A program made the translations under genes and the position numbers. The notes beneath the pieces are model-generated. The model was not told the DNA's origin. It worked only from the letters and a program-made list of their open reading frames with translations, and searched no databases. Below are positions 1 through 6,431 of a DNA stretch of 6,654 nucleotides, piece by piece. Location of the stretch: NCBI GenBank assembly GCA_031412355.1, contig JANOCR010000252.1:1-6654 (forward strand), given 5' to 3'. Every line of letters begins with the position of its first letter. Positions within the stretch are counted from its first letter, which is position 1. The stretch is from JAENVT01 sp031412355 (GTDB lineage Bacteria > Actinomycetota > Acidimicrobiia > Acidimicrobiales > Ilumatobacteraceae).

Positions 1-595
1 CGCGCTTGTCAATCGACCGAAAGTGCTGCTGCTCGACGAACCCCTCGGCGCGCTGGACCTGAAGCTTCGCGAAGAGATGCAAGTCGAGCTGAAGAGCATC
101 CAACGCGACGTCGGCATCACATTCGTGTTCGTCACCCACGATCAGGGCGAGGCGTTGTCGATGAGCAATCGCATCGCGGTGTTCAACAAGGGCCGTATCG
201 AGCAGGTCGGCACACCACGCGAGATCTACGACCATCCGGCCACATCGTTCGTGGCAGGCTTCGTCGGGATCTCCAATGTGCTCAGCGCGCAGCGCTCGCA
301 GCAGCTGCTCGGTGTTGCCGAGCCGCACTCGATTCGACCCGAGCGGCTGCGAGTCGTGCAACACGAGACCGGTGATTCCGAGATCTCGCTCGCCGGTGTC
401 GTCAGCGACATCCAATATCTCGGTGCCGATTGTCGAGTGCGCGTGCAACTCGACGATGGCACCTTCATGATCGCCAGCGTGCCGAGCGACGGGCTTGCTG
501 GTGTTGCCATCGGAGGCACTATCCGCCTGGCATGGCCGCGTTACGCGGCCTTTCCCGTCGCCGATACCGACATCTCCAAAGGGGGAGACCAATGA
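1..595 (+). CDS. ABC importer ATP-binding subunit, PotA/YdcT type (5' part missing)
   Basis: C-terminal part (197 residues, first full codon at position 2) of the ATPase that powers the importer encoded downstream; it acts on the cytoplasmic face of the membrane with the two permeases. Visible motifs, numbered from the first residue in the window: Walker B LLLDEP (9-14), the D-loop GALD, the H-loop histidine in VTHDQ (H46), and the typical GRIEQVGTPREIYDHPAT segment that closes the nucleotide-binding domain. A regulatory TOBE-like domain follows, with the usual IRPERL signature near 111-116. Walker A, the Q-loop and the signature motif lie upstream of the window. The motifs fit the spermidine/putrescine/iron/sulfate importer ATPases; the neighbours point to the YdcT branch, which the sequence alone does not prove. 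The stop codon overlaps the next start (ATGA), so translation is probably coupled. ATPase identity is secure; the substrate is inferred. Confidence 0.95.
   Translation, partial: ALVNRPKVLLLDEPLGALDLKLREEMQVELKSIQRDVGITFVFVTHDQGEALSMSNRIAVFNKGRIEQVGTPREIYDHPATSFVAGFVGISNVLSAQRSQQLLGVAEPHSIRPERLRVVQHETGDSEISLAGVVSDIQYLGADCRVRVQLDDGTFMIASVPSDGLAGVAIGGTIRLAWPRYAAFPVADTDISKGGDQ
581..587 (+). promoter_or_regulatory. Ribosome binding site for the solute-binding protein
   Basis: GGGGGAG lies four bases before the ATG at 592, inside the last codons of the ATPase gene. It is the clearest Shine-Dalgarno sequence in the window. It fixes the start of the binding protein at 592 rather than at in-frame starts further upstream, which would overlap the ATPase by more than 150 bases and leave no signal peptide at the N terminus. 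Confidence 0.8.
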
Positions 596-1896
596 AATCA
601 ACTCGAATGGCAATGGCGCTGTTCACCTCGTTGAGCCTGCTTGCCGTGGCCTGTGGCGACGACGAAGAGGACGCAGCTACTACGGCGGCGGCGACAACGC
701 CTGCGGCGGCCGACACGACGCCGCCAGCGCCCGAAACCACGGCGGCGGCTGCGCCCGAAACCACGGCGGCTGCGCCCGAAACCACGGCGGCGGGCGGAAA
801 GGTCGACGTGCAGTGGACCCCGAATGCCGACGTGCTGGCGGGTGCCGAGGGTCAGGTCAACATTGTCGCCTGGCCGAGCTACATCGAGGATGGGTCCACC
901 AGCCCCGATGCCGACTGGGTGACACCGTTCACCGACTTGACCGGTTGCGCCGTCAACGTGAAGCTTGGCTCGACCAGCGACGAGATGGTGCAGCTCATGC
1001 AGAGCGGCGAGTACGACGGGGTGTCGGCGTCCGGTGACGCTACGCAGCGGCTGATGAATGGCGGCGAGATCGCCGAGCTCGACCTCGCCGAGTTCAGCAG
1101 CTATGCCGACATCTTCGAAGGGCTCAAGGACAAGCCGTGGAACTCGCTTGACGGCAAGCCGATGGGCATTCCTCACGGTCGCGGCGCCAATCTGTTGGTG
1201 TACAACACCGAAGCGTTCCCCGACGGCCTCGACTCGTGGGGCGTGATGTTCGACGGTGGCACGGTCGCCGACCAGGCGGTGTCGGTCTACGACAGCCCGA
1301 TCTACATCGCCGACGCTGCGGTGTACCTCATGGCCACGCAACCAGACCTCGGCATCACCAACCCGTACGCACTGGATCAGGCGCAGTTCGATGCGTCGAT
1401 GGCTCTGCTCGAATCGCAGAGTGCGCTGGTCGGTCAGTACTGGACCGACTACCTGGTGCAGGCGGCGTCGTTGGTCGACGGTACCGTGCTGGCCGGCACG
1501 ACATGGCAGGTCGTGGCGACGTTCGCGCAGGGTAACGGCGCGAAGATCGAAGCGGTCAAGCCGAAGGAGGGTGCGACCGGTTGGAGCGACACGTGGATGC
1601 TGTCGTCGAAGGCCACGAACCCCAACTGCATGAAGCTGTGGATGGATTGGATCTCGTCGCCACTGGCCAATTCCCAGGCAACCGAGTACTTCGGTGAGGC
1701 ACCCAGCAACGCCAAGGGCTGCGCGCTCACGACGAATCCCGACCACTGCGCGGCATTCCACGCCGAGGACGAGACGTACTGGACCGACGTCTGGTACTGG
1801 ACCACGGCTACAGAGGAGTGCCTCGATGGCCGAACCGACGTCAAGTGCGTGCCGTACACCGAATGGGTGAACGCCTGGAACGAGTTCCGGGCATAG
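592..1896 (+). CDS. ydcS: Lipoprotein solute-binding protein of an ABC importer, YdcS family
   Basis: 434-residue extracytoplasmic receptor that captures the substrate and hands it to the permeases. The N terminus is a lipoprotein signal: basic MKSTR, a hydrophobic core, then lipobox LAVA before Cys21. An acidic and Ala/Thr/Pro-rich linker follows (about 23-84) with three APETTAA repeats. The ligand-binding domain runs from about 85 to 434. As I remember E. coli YdcS, the match is close: VNIVAWPSYIEDG (from 89), TGCAVNVK, TSDEMVQLM (from 128), SGDATQRL (around 147), YDSPIYIADAA (from 233), and KPKEGATGWSDTWM (from 323). Several cysteines in the last third may form disulfides. YdcS-type proteins are linked to putrescine uptake, and E. 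coli YdcS has also been reported to make polyhydroxybutyrate; I infer a polyamine-like ligand only from family. The start at 592 is set by the ATGA overlap, the GGGGGAG ribosome site and the signal peptide. Confidence 0.93.
   Translation: MKSTRMAMALFTSLSLLAVACGDDEEDAATTAAATTPAAADTTPPAPETTAAAAPETTAAAPETTAAGGKVDVQWTPNADVLAGAEGQVNIVAWPSYIEDGSTSPDADWVTPFTDLTGCAVNVKLGSTSDEMVQLMQSGEYDGVSASGDATQRLMNGGEIAELDLAEFSSYADIFEGLKDKPWNSLDGKPMGIPHGRGANLLVYNTEAFPDGLDSWGVMFDGGTVADQAVSVYDSPIYIADAAVYLMATQPDLGITNPYALDQAQFDASMALLESQSALVGQYWTDYLVQAASLVDGTVLAGTTWQVVATFAQGNGAKIEAVKPKEGATGWSDTWMLSSKATNPNCMKLWMDWISSPLANSQATEYFGEAPSNAKGCALTTNPDHCAAFHAEDETYWTDVWYWTTATEECLDGRTDVKCVPYTEWVNAWNEFRA
727..791 (+). repeat. Three near-tandem 20-bp repeats in the lipoprotein linker
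   Basis: The 20-base unit starting GCGCCCGAAACC occurs identically at 727-746, 751-770 and 772-791, separated by four bases and then one base. It encodes APETTAA three times with extra alanines between copies, so the spacing (24, then 21 bases) keeps the reading frame. The repeat lies in the flexible tether between the lipidated cysteine and the binding domain. Identity at the DNA level suggests recent slippage or duplication. Confidence 0.9.
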
Positions 1897-1910
1897 AAAC
1901 CTCAGTCGTT

Positions 1911-1947
1911 CCGGTGGGGGAGGCTGCATCGCAGCCTTCCCCACCGG
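1911..1947 (+). promoter_or_regulatory. Strong intercistronic hairpin between ydcS and ydcU
   Basis: Positions 1911-1927 pair with 1931-1947 around the three-base loop ATC: 17 consecutive pairs, one of them a G-U (1920 with 1938), most G-C. It begins 14 bases after the ydcS stop. No run of T follows directly (the next bases are GTCGCAACG), so it is not a standard intrinsic terminator. The only in-frame start codon of the permease near the expected N terminus, GTG 1914, is inside the left arm, and a GGAGG at 1919-1923 is also paired. Likely roles are protecting the 3' end of an abundant binding-protein message, partial termination, or lowering permease translation, as known for hairpins after binding-protein genes in other ABC operons. 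The structure is seen; the role is inferred. Confidence 0.8.
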
Positions 1948-2834
1948 GTCGCAACGTCAGCCGGTTCTTTCGCGGTCACCGCCGCCTGGCGCTGGCCGGG
2001 CTGCTGACCCCGCCCGTCTTCTGGCTGTTGGTCGTGTACATCGGCTCGTTGGTTCTGTTGGTCTTCGCCGCGCTGTTCAAGCTCGATCCAATCTCGCAGA
2101 AGCCGACCACCAGCTTCACCCTCGACAATCTGCGGGCCTCCTTCACCGAGTGGTCGGTGGTCAAGGTGGTCTTCCGCACAGTGCTGATCGCGGCCGGAGT
2201 GACGGCGCTCTGCCTGGCCGTTGCACTGCCCACGTCGTTCTTCATCGCCAAGCTCGCCCCGAAGTGGATGCGTCGGGGGCTGATTGTTTCGATCCTGCTG
2301 CCGTTGTGGGCGGGGTACCTCGTGAAGGGCTATGCATGGAGGGCGATGCTGTCGCCAGCCGGTAATTCATTTGCGGCAGAAGGCAGCGGCGGCGGCGGGT
2401 TCCTGGTCAGCGTCTTCGGCTGGACGCCGGGGTACGGCCGCACCGGGGTGATCCTCGCGCTCACTTACCTTTGGCTTCCGTACATGGTGCTGCCCATCTA
2501 TGCGGGCCTCGAACGATTGCCACCCTCGCTGCTCGATGCCGCCGGCGATCTCGGAGCGCGCCCCATGCGCACGTTCCGCACGGTGATCATGCCGTTGCTG
2601 CTGCCCTCCATTGCGGCCGGTTCGATCTTCACGTTCTCGCTGTCGCTCGGCGACTACATCGTCCCGCAACTGGTGACTGACGGGAAGCAACGGGTGATGT
2701 TCGGTACCTTCATCAACAGCACGCTTGGCGCACCCAATCAGCCGCTCGCGGCCGCCTACACGTTGTGGCCGTTGCTGATCATCATCGCGTACCTCTTCGC
2801 CATGAAGCGCCTGGGCGCGTTCGAGAACGTCTGA
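1914..2834 (+). CDS. ydcU: ABC importer permease 1, YdcU family
   Basis: Inner-membrane permease, 306 residues if started at GTG 1914 (E. coli YdcU is similar in length, about 313 from memory). About six hydrophobic segments are visible, the first at about 25-55, the second near 85-112 and the last near the C terminus. The cytoplasmic EAA loop that contacts the ATPase is at about 208-227 (DAAGDLGARPMRTF then IMP, Asp replacing the usual Glu). ERLPPSLL, SIFTFSLSLGDYIVPQLV and the ending MKRLGAFENV closely match E. coli YdcU as I recall it. A glycine-rich stretch (157-163) interrupts the periplasmic side. The start is uncertain: GTG 1914 gives an N terminus of family length but lies in the hairpin and has no ribosome site; ATG 1863 would overlap ydcS by 34 bases and also lacks one. 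No ATG, GTG or TTG follows before the first membrane helix. Confidence 0.92.
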   Translation: MGEAASQPSPPGRNVSRFFRGHRRLALAGLLTPPVFWLLVVYIGSLVLLVFAALFKLDPISQKPTTSFTLDNLRASFTEWSVVKVVFRTVLIAAGVTALCLAVALPTSFFIAKLAPKWMRRGLIVSILLPLWAGYLVKGYAWRAMLSPAGNSFAAEGSGGGGFLVSVFGWTPGYGRTGVILALTYLWLPYMVLPIYAGLERLPPSLLDAAGDLGARPMRTFRTVIMPLLLPSIAAGSIFTFSLSLGDYIVPQLVTDGKQRVMFGTFINSTLGAPNQPLAAAYTLWPLLIIIAYLFAMKRLGAFENV

Positions 2835-2835
2835 C

Positions 2836-3657
2836 ATGGGCAACTCGCGACTGTCGAAGTGGGTGCTCGGCCTCATCACCGCGGCGACGCTGGCGTTCCT
2901 CTACACCCCGATGTTGGTGGTCGCCCGTTTGTCGATCAACAAGGCCAACTCTGTTGCGTGGCCGCCCAGGGGCTGGACACTGAACTGGTGGCGTGAGGCC
3001 TGGAACAGCGCCGGGCCACGCGAAGCGTTCCTCAACTCGGTGAAGGTCGCCCTCGCTGCAACCGCCATCGCCCTGGTGCTCGGCACGCTGGGTGCCTTTG
3101 CCATGCAACGCTTCTCGTTCTTCGGACGCAACGCCGTCTCGTTCCTGATGGTGCTACCGATCGCGCTGCCGGGCATCGTCACCGGCATCGCGCTGCAGAA
3201 CACGTTCTCGCGCCGCATCGATCTCGGACTCTTCGACTTCTCCGTCGGGTTCGGATTTCATTCGCTCGTAGTCGCCCATGCCACCTTCTGCGTGGTAGTT
3301 GCATACAACAACGTGATCGCCCGGCTGCGGCGTTCGTCACCGAACCTGCTGGAGGCATCTGCCGACCTCGGTGCCCATGCGACGCAGACCTTCCGGCTGA
3401 TCACCTTCCCACTGGTGCGCTCGGCCCTTGTCGCCGGTGGCATCCTGGCGTTCGCACTGAGTTTCGACGAGATCGTGGTCACGACGTTCACCGCCGGCGC
3501 CGGCTTCCAAACCCTGCCGCAGTGGATCCTGGCCAACTTCAGCCGGCCCAGGTTCATCCCTGTCGTCAACGTGTTGGCGACGTTCGTGATGATCGTGTCG
3601 ATCCCGCTGGCCTGGTTGGCTCAGAAGCTAAGCGGCGGCAGTGGGGGCTCGCCCTGA
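2836..3657 (+). CDS. ydcV: ABC importer permease 2, YdcV family
   Basis: Second inner-membrane permease, 273 residues, forming the translocation channel with the YdcU-like partner. Hydrophobic segments are visible at about 9-32, 70-90, 101-122, 141-160, 196-212 and 242-263, six as expected. The EAA loop is intact at 173-192 (E173, A174, G179, ending ITFP). Stretches such as LPIALPGIVTGIAL, AHATFCVVV, NNVIARLRR, and LAFALSFDEIVVTTFTAG are close to E. coli YdcV as I remember it. The ATG follows the upstream stop after a single base, so it is read from the same message and probably by coupled translation; the ribosome site is weak. The C terminus ends in a short Gly/Ser tail. The operon ends here, and no terminator hairpin is visible in the 25 bases before ftsY. 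Confidence 0.94.
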   Translation: MGNSRLSKWVLGLITAATLAFLYTPMLVVARLSINKANSVAWPPRGWTLNWWREAWNSAGPREAFLNSVKVALAATAIALVLGTLGAFAMQRFSFFGRNAVSFLMVLPIALPGIVTGIALQNTFSRRIDLGLFDFSVGFGFHSLVVAHATFCVVVAYNNVIARLRRSSPNLLEASADLGAHATQTFRLITFPLVRSALVAGGILAFALSFDEIVVTTFTAGAGFQTLPQWILANFSRPRFIPVVNVLATFVMIVSIPLAWLAQKLSGGSGGSP

Positions 3658-3667
3658 CGCCTGGCGG

Positions 3668-3673
3668 TAGCGT
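3668..3673 (+). promoter_or_regulatory. Possible -10 element of ftsY (leaderless type)
   Basis: TAGCGT fits the actinobacterial -10 pattern TANNNT and ends nine bases before the ATG at 3683, placing transcription start at or next to the start codon. No Shine-Dalgarno sequence or convincing -35 box is seen, which fits a leaderless message. A six-base pattern this loose can occur by chance; the same arrangement before ffh raises the probability somewhat. Confidence 0.35.
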
Positions 3674-3682
3674 GATCGCGCC

Positions 3683-4780
3683 ATGCCATGGATCTATCTC
3701 GTACTCATCGTCATCGTGTTGGTCGTCGGACTCGGCGTCGTCGTGCTCAATCGGCGGCGTACCGCTGCGCTGCAGTCCAAGACACCGGCGCCAGCTCGCG
3801 ACGTGCCTCCTCAGCCGCCCCCGCCACGGCCGCAAGCGGAGCCTGTTCTCACCGAGCCAGAGGTCGTCGAGCGTCCCAACTTCCGCGGCCGCATGTCGAA
3901 GGCGCGCAACGCGTTGGCTGGAACGTTGCTGGGGATCCGTACTCGCAGCGGTATCACCAACGAGACGTGGGACGAGCTGGAGGACGCATTGCTGCGCGCC
4001 GATGTCGGTGTGCGCGTCACCGACGAGTTGCTCGGCGGGCTGAGAACGCGGGTGAAGTCGAAGGAGATCACCGAGCCGGCACAACTCCTCGATGCGCTGC
4101 AGACCGAGATGGTCGATCGACTCTCGGGGGCTGACCGTTCGCTGCGATTCGACGATGTGCCCGGCGGCCCCAACGTGTGGTTGTTCGTCGGTGTCAACGG
4201 GGTGGGCAAGACCACGACCATCGGCAAGGTCGGCGCACAGCAGGCTGCGCTGGGTCGGTCGGTGCTGATGGCAGCCGGCGACACCTTCCGGGCCGCTGCC
4301 GTCGAGCAACTGGGAACCTGGGCCGAGCGCAGTGGAGCCGAGCTGGTGCGTGGCAACGAGGGCGGCGATCCCAGTGCCGTCATCTTCGATGCCATCGAGA
4401 GCGCGACCGCGCGCCGCATCGATTTGGTGCTCGGCGACACCGCCGGACGTCTGCACACCAAGACGAATCTCATGGAGGAACTCCGCAAGGTTCGCCGCGT
4501 TGCCGCCAAGGGTGCGGGTCAGGTAACCGAGGTGCTGCTGGTGGTCGACGCGACCACAGGGCAGAACGGTCTCGCCCAAGCTCGCGAGTTCGGCGATGCC
4601 ACCGAAGTGACGGGCGTGGTGCTGACGAAACTCGACGGCTCGGCCAAGGGGGGCATCGTCTTTGCGATCGAGACAGAACTCGGGCTGCCGGTGAAGTTGG
4701 TGGGTCTCGGCGAGTCGATCGGTGACCTGGTTGCTTTCGACCCGGTCGAGTTCATTGACGCCCTGATCAAGGAAGATTGA
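3683..4780 (+). CDS. ftsY: Signal recognition particle receptor FtsY
   Basis: SRP receptor GTPase, 365 residues. It binds the SRP-ribosome complex at the membrane and, with Ffh, releases the nascent chain to SecYEG after reciprocal GTP hydrolysis. Residues 4-22 are one hydrophobic helix followed by RRR (24-26), so the protein is membrane-anchored. A proline-rich linker (34-54) replaces the long acidic A domain of E. coli FtsY. The N helical bundle spans about 70-150. The SRP-type G domain has the P-loop GVNGVGKT (170-177), the insertion-box DTFRAAA (200-206), DTAGR (252-256), TKLDG (315-319) and GLGE (341-344, where GVGE is more usual). The ATG at 3683 is chosen because it begins the membrane helix; an ATG five bases later is out of frame. 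The gap from ydcV is 25 bases, so read-through from the importer operon is possible. Identity is certain. Confidence 0.98.
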   Translation: MPWIYLVLIVIVLVVGLGVVVLNRRRTAALQSKTPAPARDVPPQPPPPRPQAEPVLTEPEVVERPNFRGRMSKARNALAGTLLGIRTRSGITNETWDELEDALLRADVGVRVTDELLGGLRTRVKSKEITEPAQLLDALQTEMVDRLSGADRSLRFDDVPGGPNVWLFVGVNGVGKTTTIGKVGAQQAALGRSVLMAAGDTFRAAAVEQLGTWAERSGAELVRGNEGGDPSAVIFDAIESATARRIDLVLGDTAGRLHTKTNLMEELRKVRRVAAKGAGQVTEVLLVVDATTGQNGLAQAREFGDATEVTGVVLTKLDGSAKGGIVFAIETELGLPVKLVGLGESIGDLVAFDPVEFIDALIKED

Positions 4781-4841
4781 TGCACTCAGAAACCTCGGTG
4801 ATTCCTGGAACCGCAGCGCCGGTCTCCGACGTCAAACAGTC

Positions 4842-6431
4842 ATGATTCGCTCACGCCGTTCTGCACTCGTTGCCGTCGCGATCGTCCTCGGGCTCAGTGC
4901 CTGTGGAGATCCCAACACCACTGCCCCTCTTGCCGACCAGCCCCCGGTGATCCGACTGGCCAGTGGTCAGACCGGATCCGCCGGCGGTAGCTCTGCCGCA
5001 GCACCCACCGCCGAACTCGATGCCTCTGCTGCCGACACGAAGATGGCGTTCGCGGCTCCTACCGAGTTCGTCTACGACGGTGAACTGCCGGTGCTCGACG
5101 GTCCTGCGGGGTCATGGTTCTTCGGCACTGGCCAGCAAGCGGATGTCGATCGCATCGCATCGCTGGCCGCATCGCTGGGGGTCGAAGGCGACGTTCGCTC
5201 GCTTCCCCAGGACCAGGGTGGCGGTTGGGCGGTCGGGCCGGAGGACTACAGCGATTCGGTCTTGTTCGTCGGCTCCGATGGCATGTTGAGCTGGTACTTC
5301 AACGGTCCTCCCAGCGCCATGTCGCGCGGCGGCTGTGTCGAAGCGGGCATCGCAGTCGATCCTGCCGTCGGCTCCGGTGTCGCCGGTAGCTCTGGCACCC
5401 CAACCGATGCGGTCGCGGCGCCCGAGACGTTGCCGGCAGACACGCCCACAGACACCAAGCCGGCCGTCGAGGTCCTTCCTCCCGACGCGTGTGCCACACC
5501 GGAGCCACCCGTCGGAGTTCCGACCAAGGACGAGGCCTTGGCCAAGGCCCAGCAACTCTTCGCCGATTGGGGCTACGACGTCAACTCGTACCAGTTCGAC
5601 GAGGCCTACGCCGACGAGTGGAGTGCAACCATCAACGCCTCCCTGGTGCTCGAGGGCATGAAGGCGCCCGTCATGCTCTCTGTCGGTTTCGGCGAGAACG
5701 GCGTGGTCACCTACGCGTCGGGTTACCTGTCCGAGCCGGAGCGCGGTGCCGACTATCCGACCATTGGCACGGCTGCCGGCCTCGAGCGGTTGAAGGAGCA
5801 GCAGAACCAGTACTTCGGTTTCGGTGACCCGGCCGTGCTGAGTGCCAGCGATACCGACGTGGCCGTCGCCCCCGCCGTCGGCGCTCCCGCGATCGCGCCG
5901 TGCGAACCCGAGTCCGCCAGGGCTGACTGCGCACCTGTCGATGCCGAGCCGGTCACTGTCACGCTGAACAGCGTGAAGGCCGACCTCACCATGCTGTGGG
6001 GTGCCGACAACACCATCTGGCTGCTGCCGGCCTACTCGTTCGGTTCGACCGATGGCGGCATCTACACGGTGATCGCCGTCGACGATGCCTACATCCAAGA
6101 GGCCGAGCCCGAGATCGCCACCACCGAACCCGCCGTCGACCCCGACGTGCCTGTGACTGCAGTGGCAGTGGACGGCGGCGACGTTTCTGCGTGCACGAAG
6201 TTCGAGACACCGACCGAGATCACCACTCCTGGCCTTGATGTCGAGTGGGCTCAGCGCTGGGTCGGTCTGTGCCTCTCGTACGCCGAGGAGGAGGCGGCGG
6301 TGCTCGGATGGTCCGTGCGGGTCGTGCGCCAAGACGGCGTCGACCTGGATGCCACAGACGACTTCTCCGACACCCGCATCAACGTTGCCGTCGACGGCGA
6401 GATCATCACCGAGATCATCTCCATCGGCTGA
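4842..6431 (+). CDS. Large lipoprotein of unknown function with a possible C-terminal protease-inhibitor-like domain
   Basis: 529 residues, not recognised as a named gene. The N terminus is a lipoprotein signal: MIRSRR, a hydrophobic core, lipobox LSA before Cys21; a Ser/Ala-rich linker follows to about 70. Segments by eye: 76-153 (with SWFFGTG, then QGGGWAVGPEDY and LSWYF); a Pro/Thr linker (168-227); an alpha/beta-like segment 228-325 (PTKDEALAKAQQLF to NQYFGFG); a Val/Ala-rich linker; a beta-like segment 371-418 with LTMLWGADNTIWLLPAYSF; an acidic linker; and 451-529. The last resembles potato inhibitor I / I78 inhibitors: WVGLCLSYAEEEA, then VRVVRQDG, an exposed-loop-like stretch, TRINVAVDG and a short terminal strand. 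Six cysteines besides Cys21 (165, 217, 354, 363, 451, 477) could form disulfides outside the cytoplasm. It starts 61 bases after ftsY, with no clear ribosome site or promoter. Existence as a gene is well supported; function is not known. Confidence 0.88.
   Translation: MIRSRRSALVAVAIVLGLSACGDPNTTAPLADQPPVIRLASGQTGSAGGSSAAAPTAELDASAADTKMAFAAPTEFVYDGELPVLDGPAGSWFFGTGQQADVDRIASLAASLGVEGDVRSLPQDQGGGWAVGPEDYSDSVLFVGSDGMLSWYFNGPPSAMSRGGCVEAGIAVDPAVGSGVAGSSGTPTDAVAAPETLPADTPTDTKPAVEVLPPDACATPEPPVGVPTKDEALAKAQQLFADWGYDVNSYQFDEAYADEWSATINASLVLEGMKAPVMLSVGFGENGVVTYASGYLSEPERGADYPTIGTAAGLERLKEQQNQYFGFGDPAVLSASDTDVAVAPAVGAPAIAPCEPESARADCAPVDAEPVTVTLNSVKADLTMLWGADNTIWLLPAYSFGSTDGGIYTVIAVDDAYIQEAEPEIATTEPAVDPDVPVTAVAVDGGDVSACTKFETPTEITTPGLDVEWAQRWVGLCLSYAEEEAAVLGWSVRVVRQDGVDLDATDDFSDTRINVAVDGEIITEIISIG

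Noticed and set aside
430..591. Upstream in-frame extension of the binding protein
   Set aside because: It would overlap the ATPase gene by more than 150 bases and put an arginine-rich stretch before the signal peptide; the GGGGGAG site and ATGA overlap fix the start at 592.
598..1944. Long open frame on the minus strand opposite the binding protein (448 codons)
   Set aside because: Its product is rich in Arg, His and Gly with no recognisable domain, and it lies opposite a gene with clear family motifs. In high-GC DNA, the antisense frame is often open by codon bias alone.
1911..1970. Intrinsic terminator at the ydcS-ydcU hairpin
   Set aside because: The stem is strong but is followed by GTCGCAACG rather than a T-run, and the operon clearly continues; I kept it as a regulatory hairpin with partial termination only as a possibility.
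4781..4841. Terminator or promoter between ftsY and the lipoprotein gene
   Set aside because: The 61 bases hold only an imperfect short inverted repeat around GGAACCG and CGGTCTCC, no T-run, and no TANNNT at a useful distance from the ATG.
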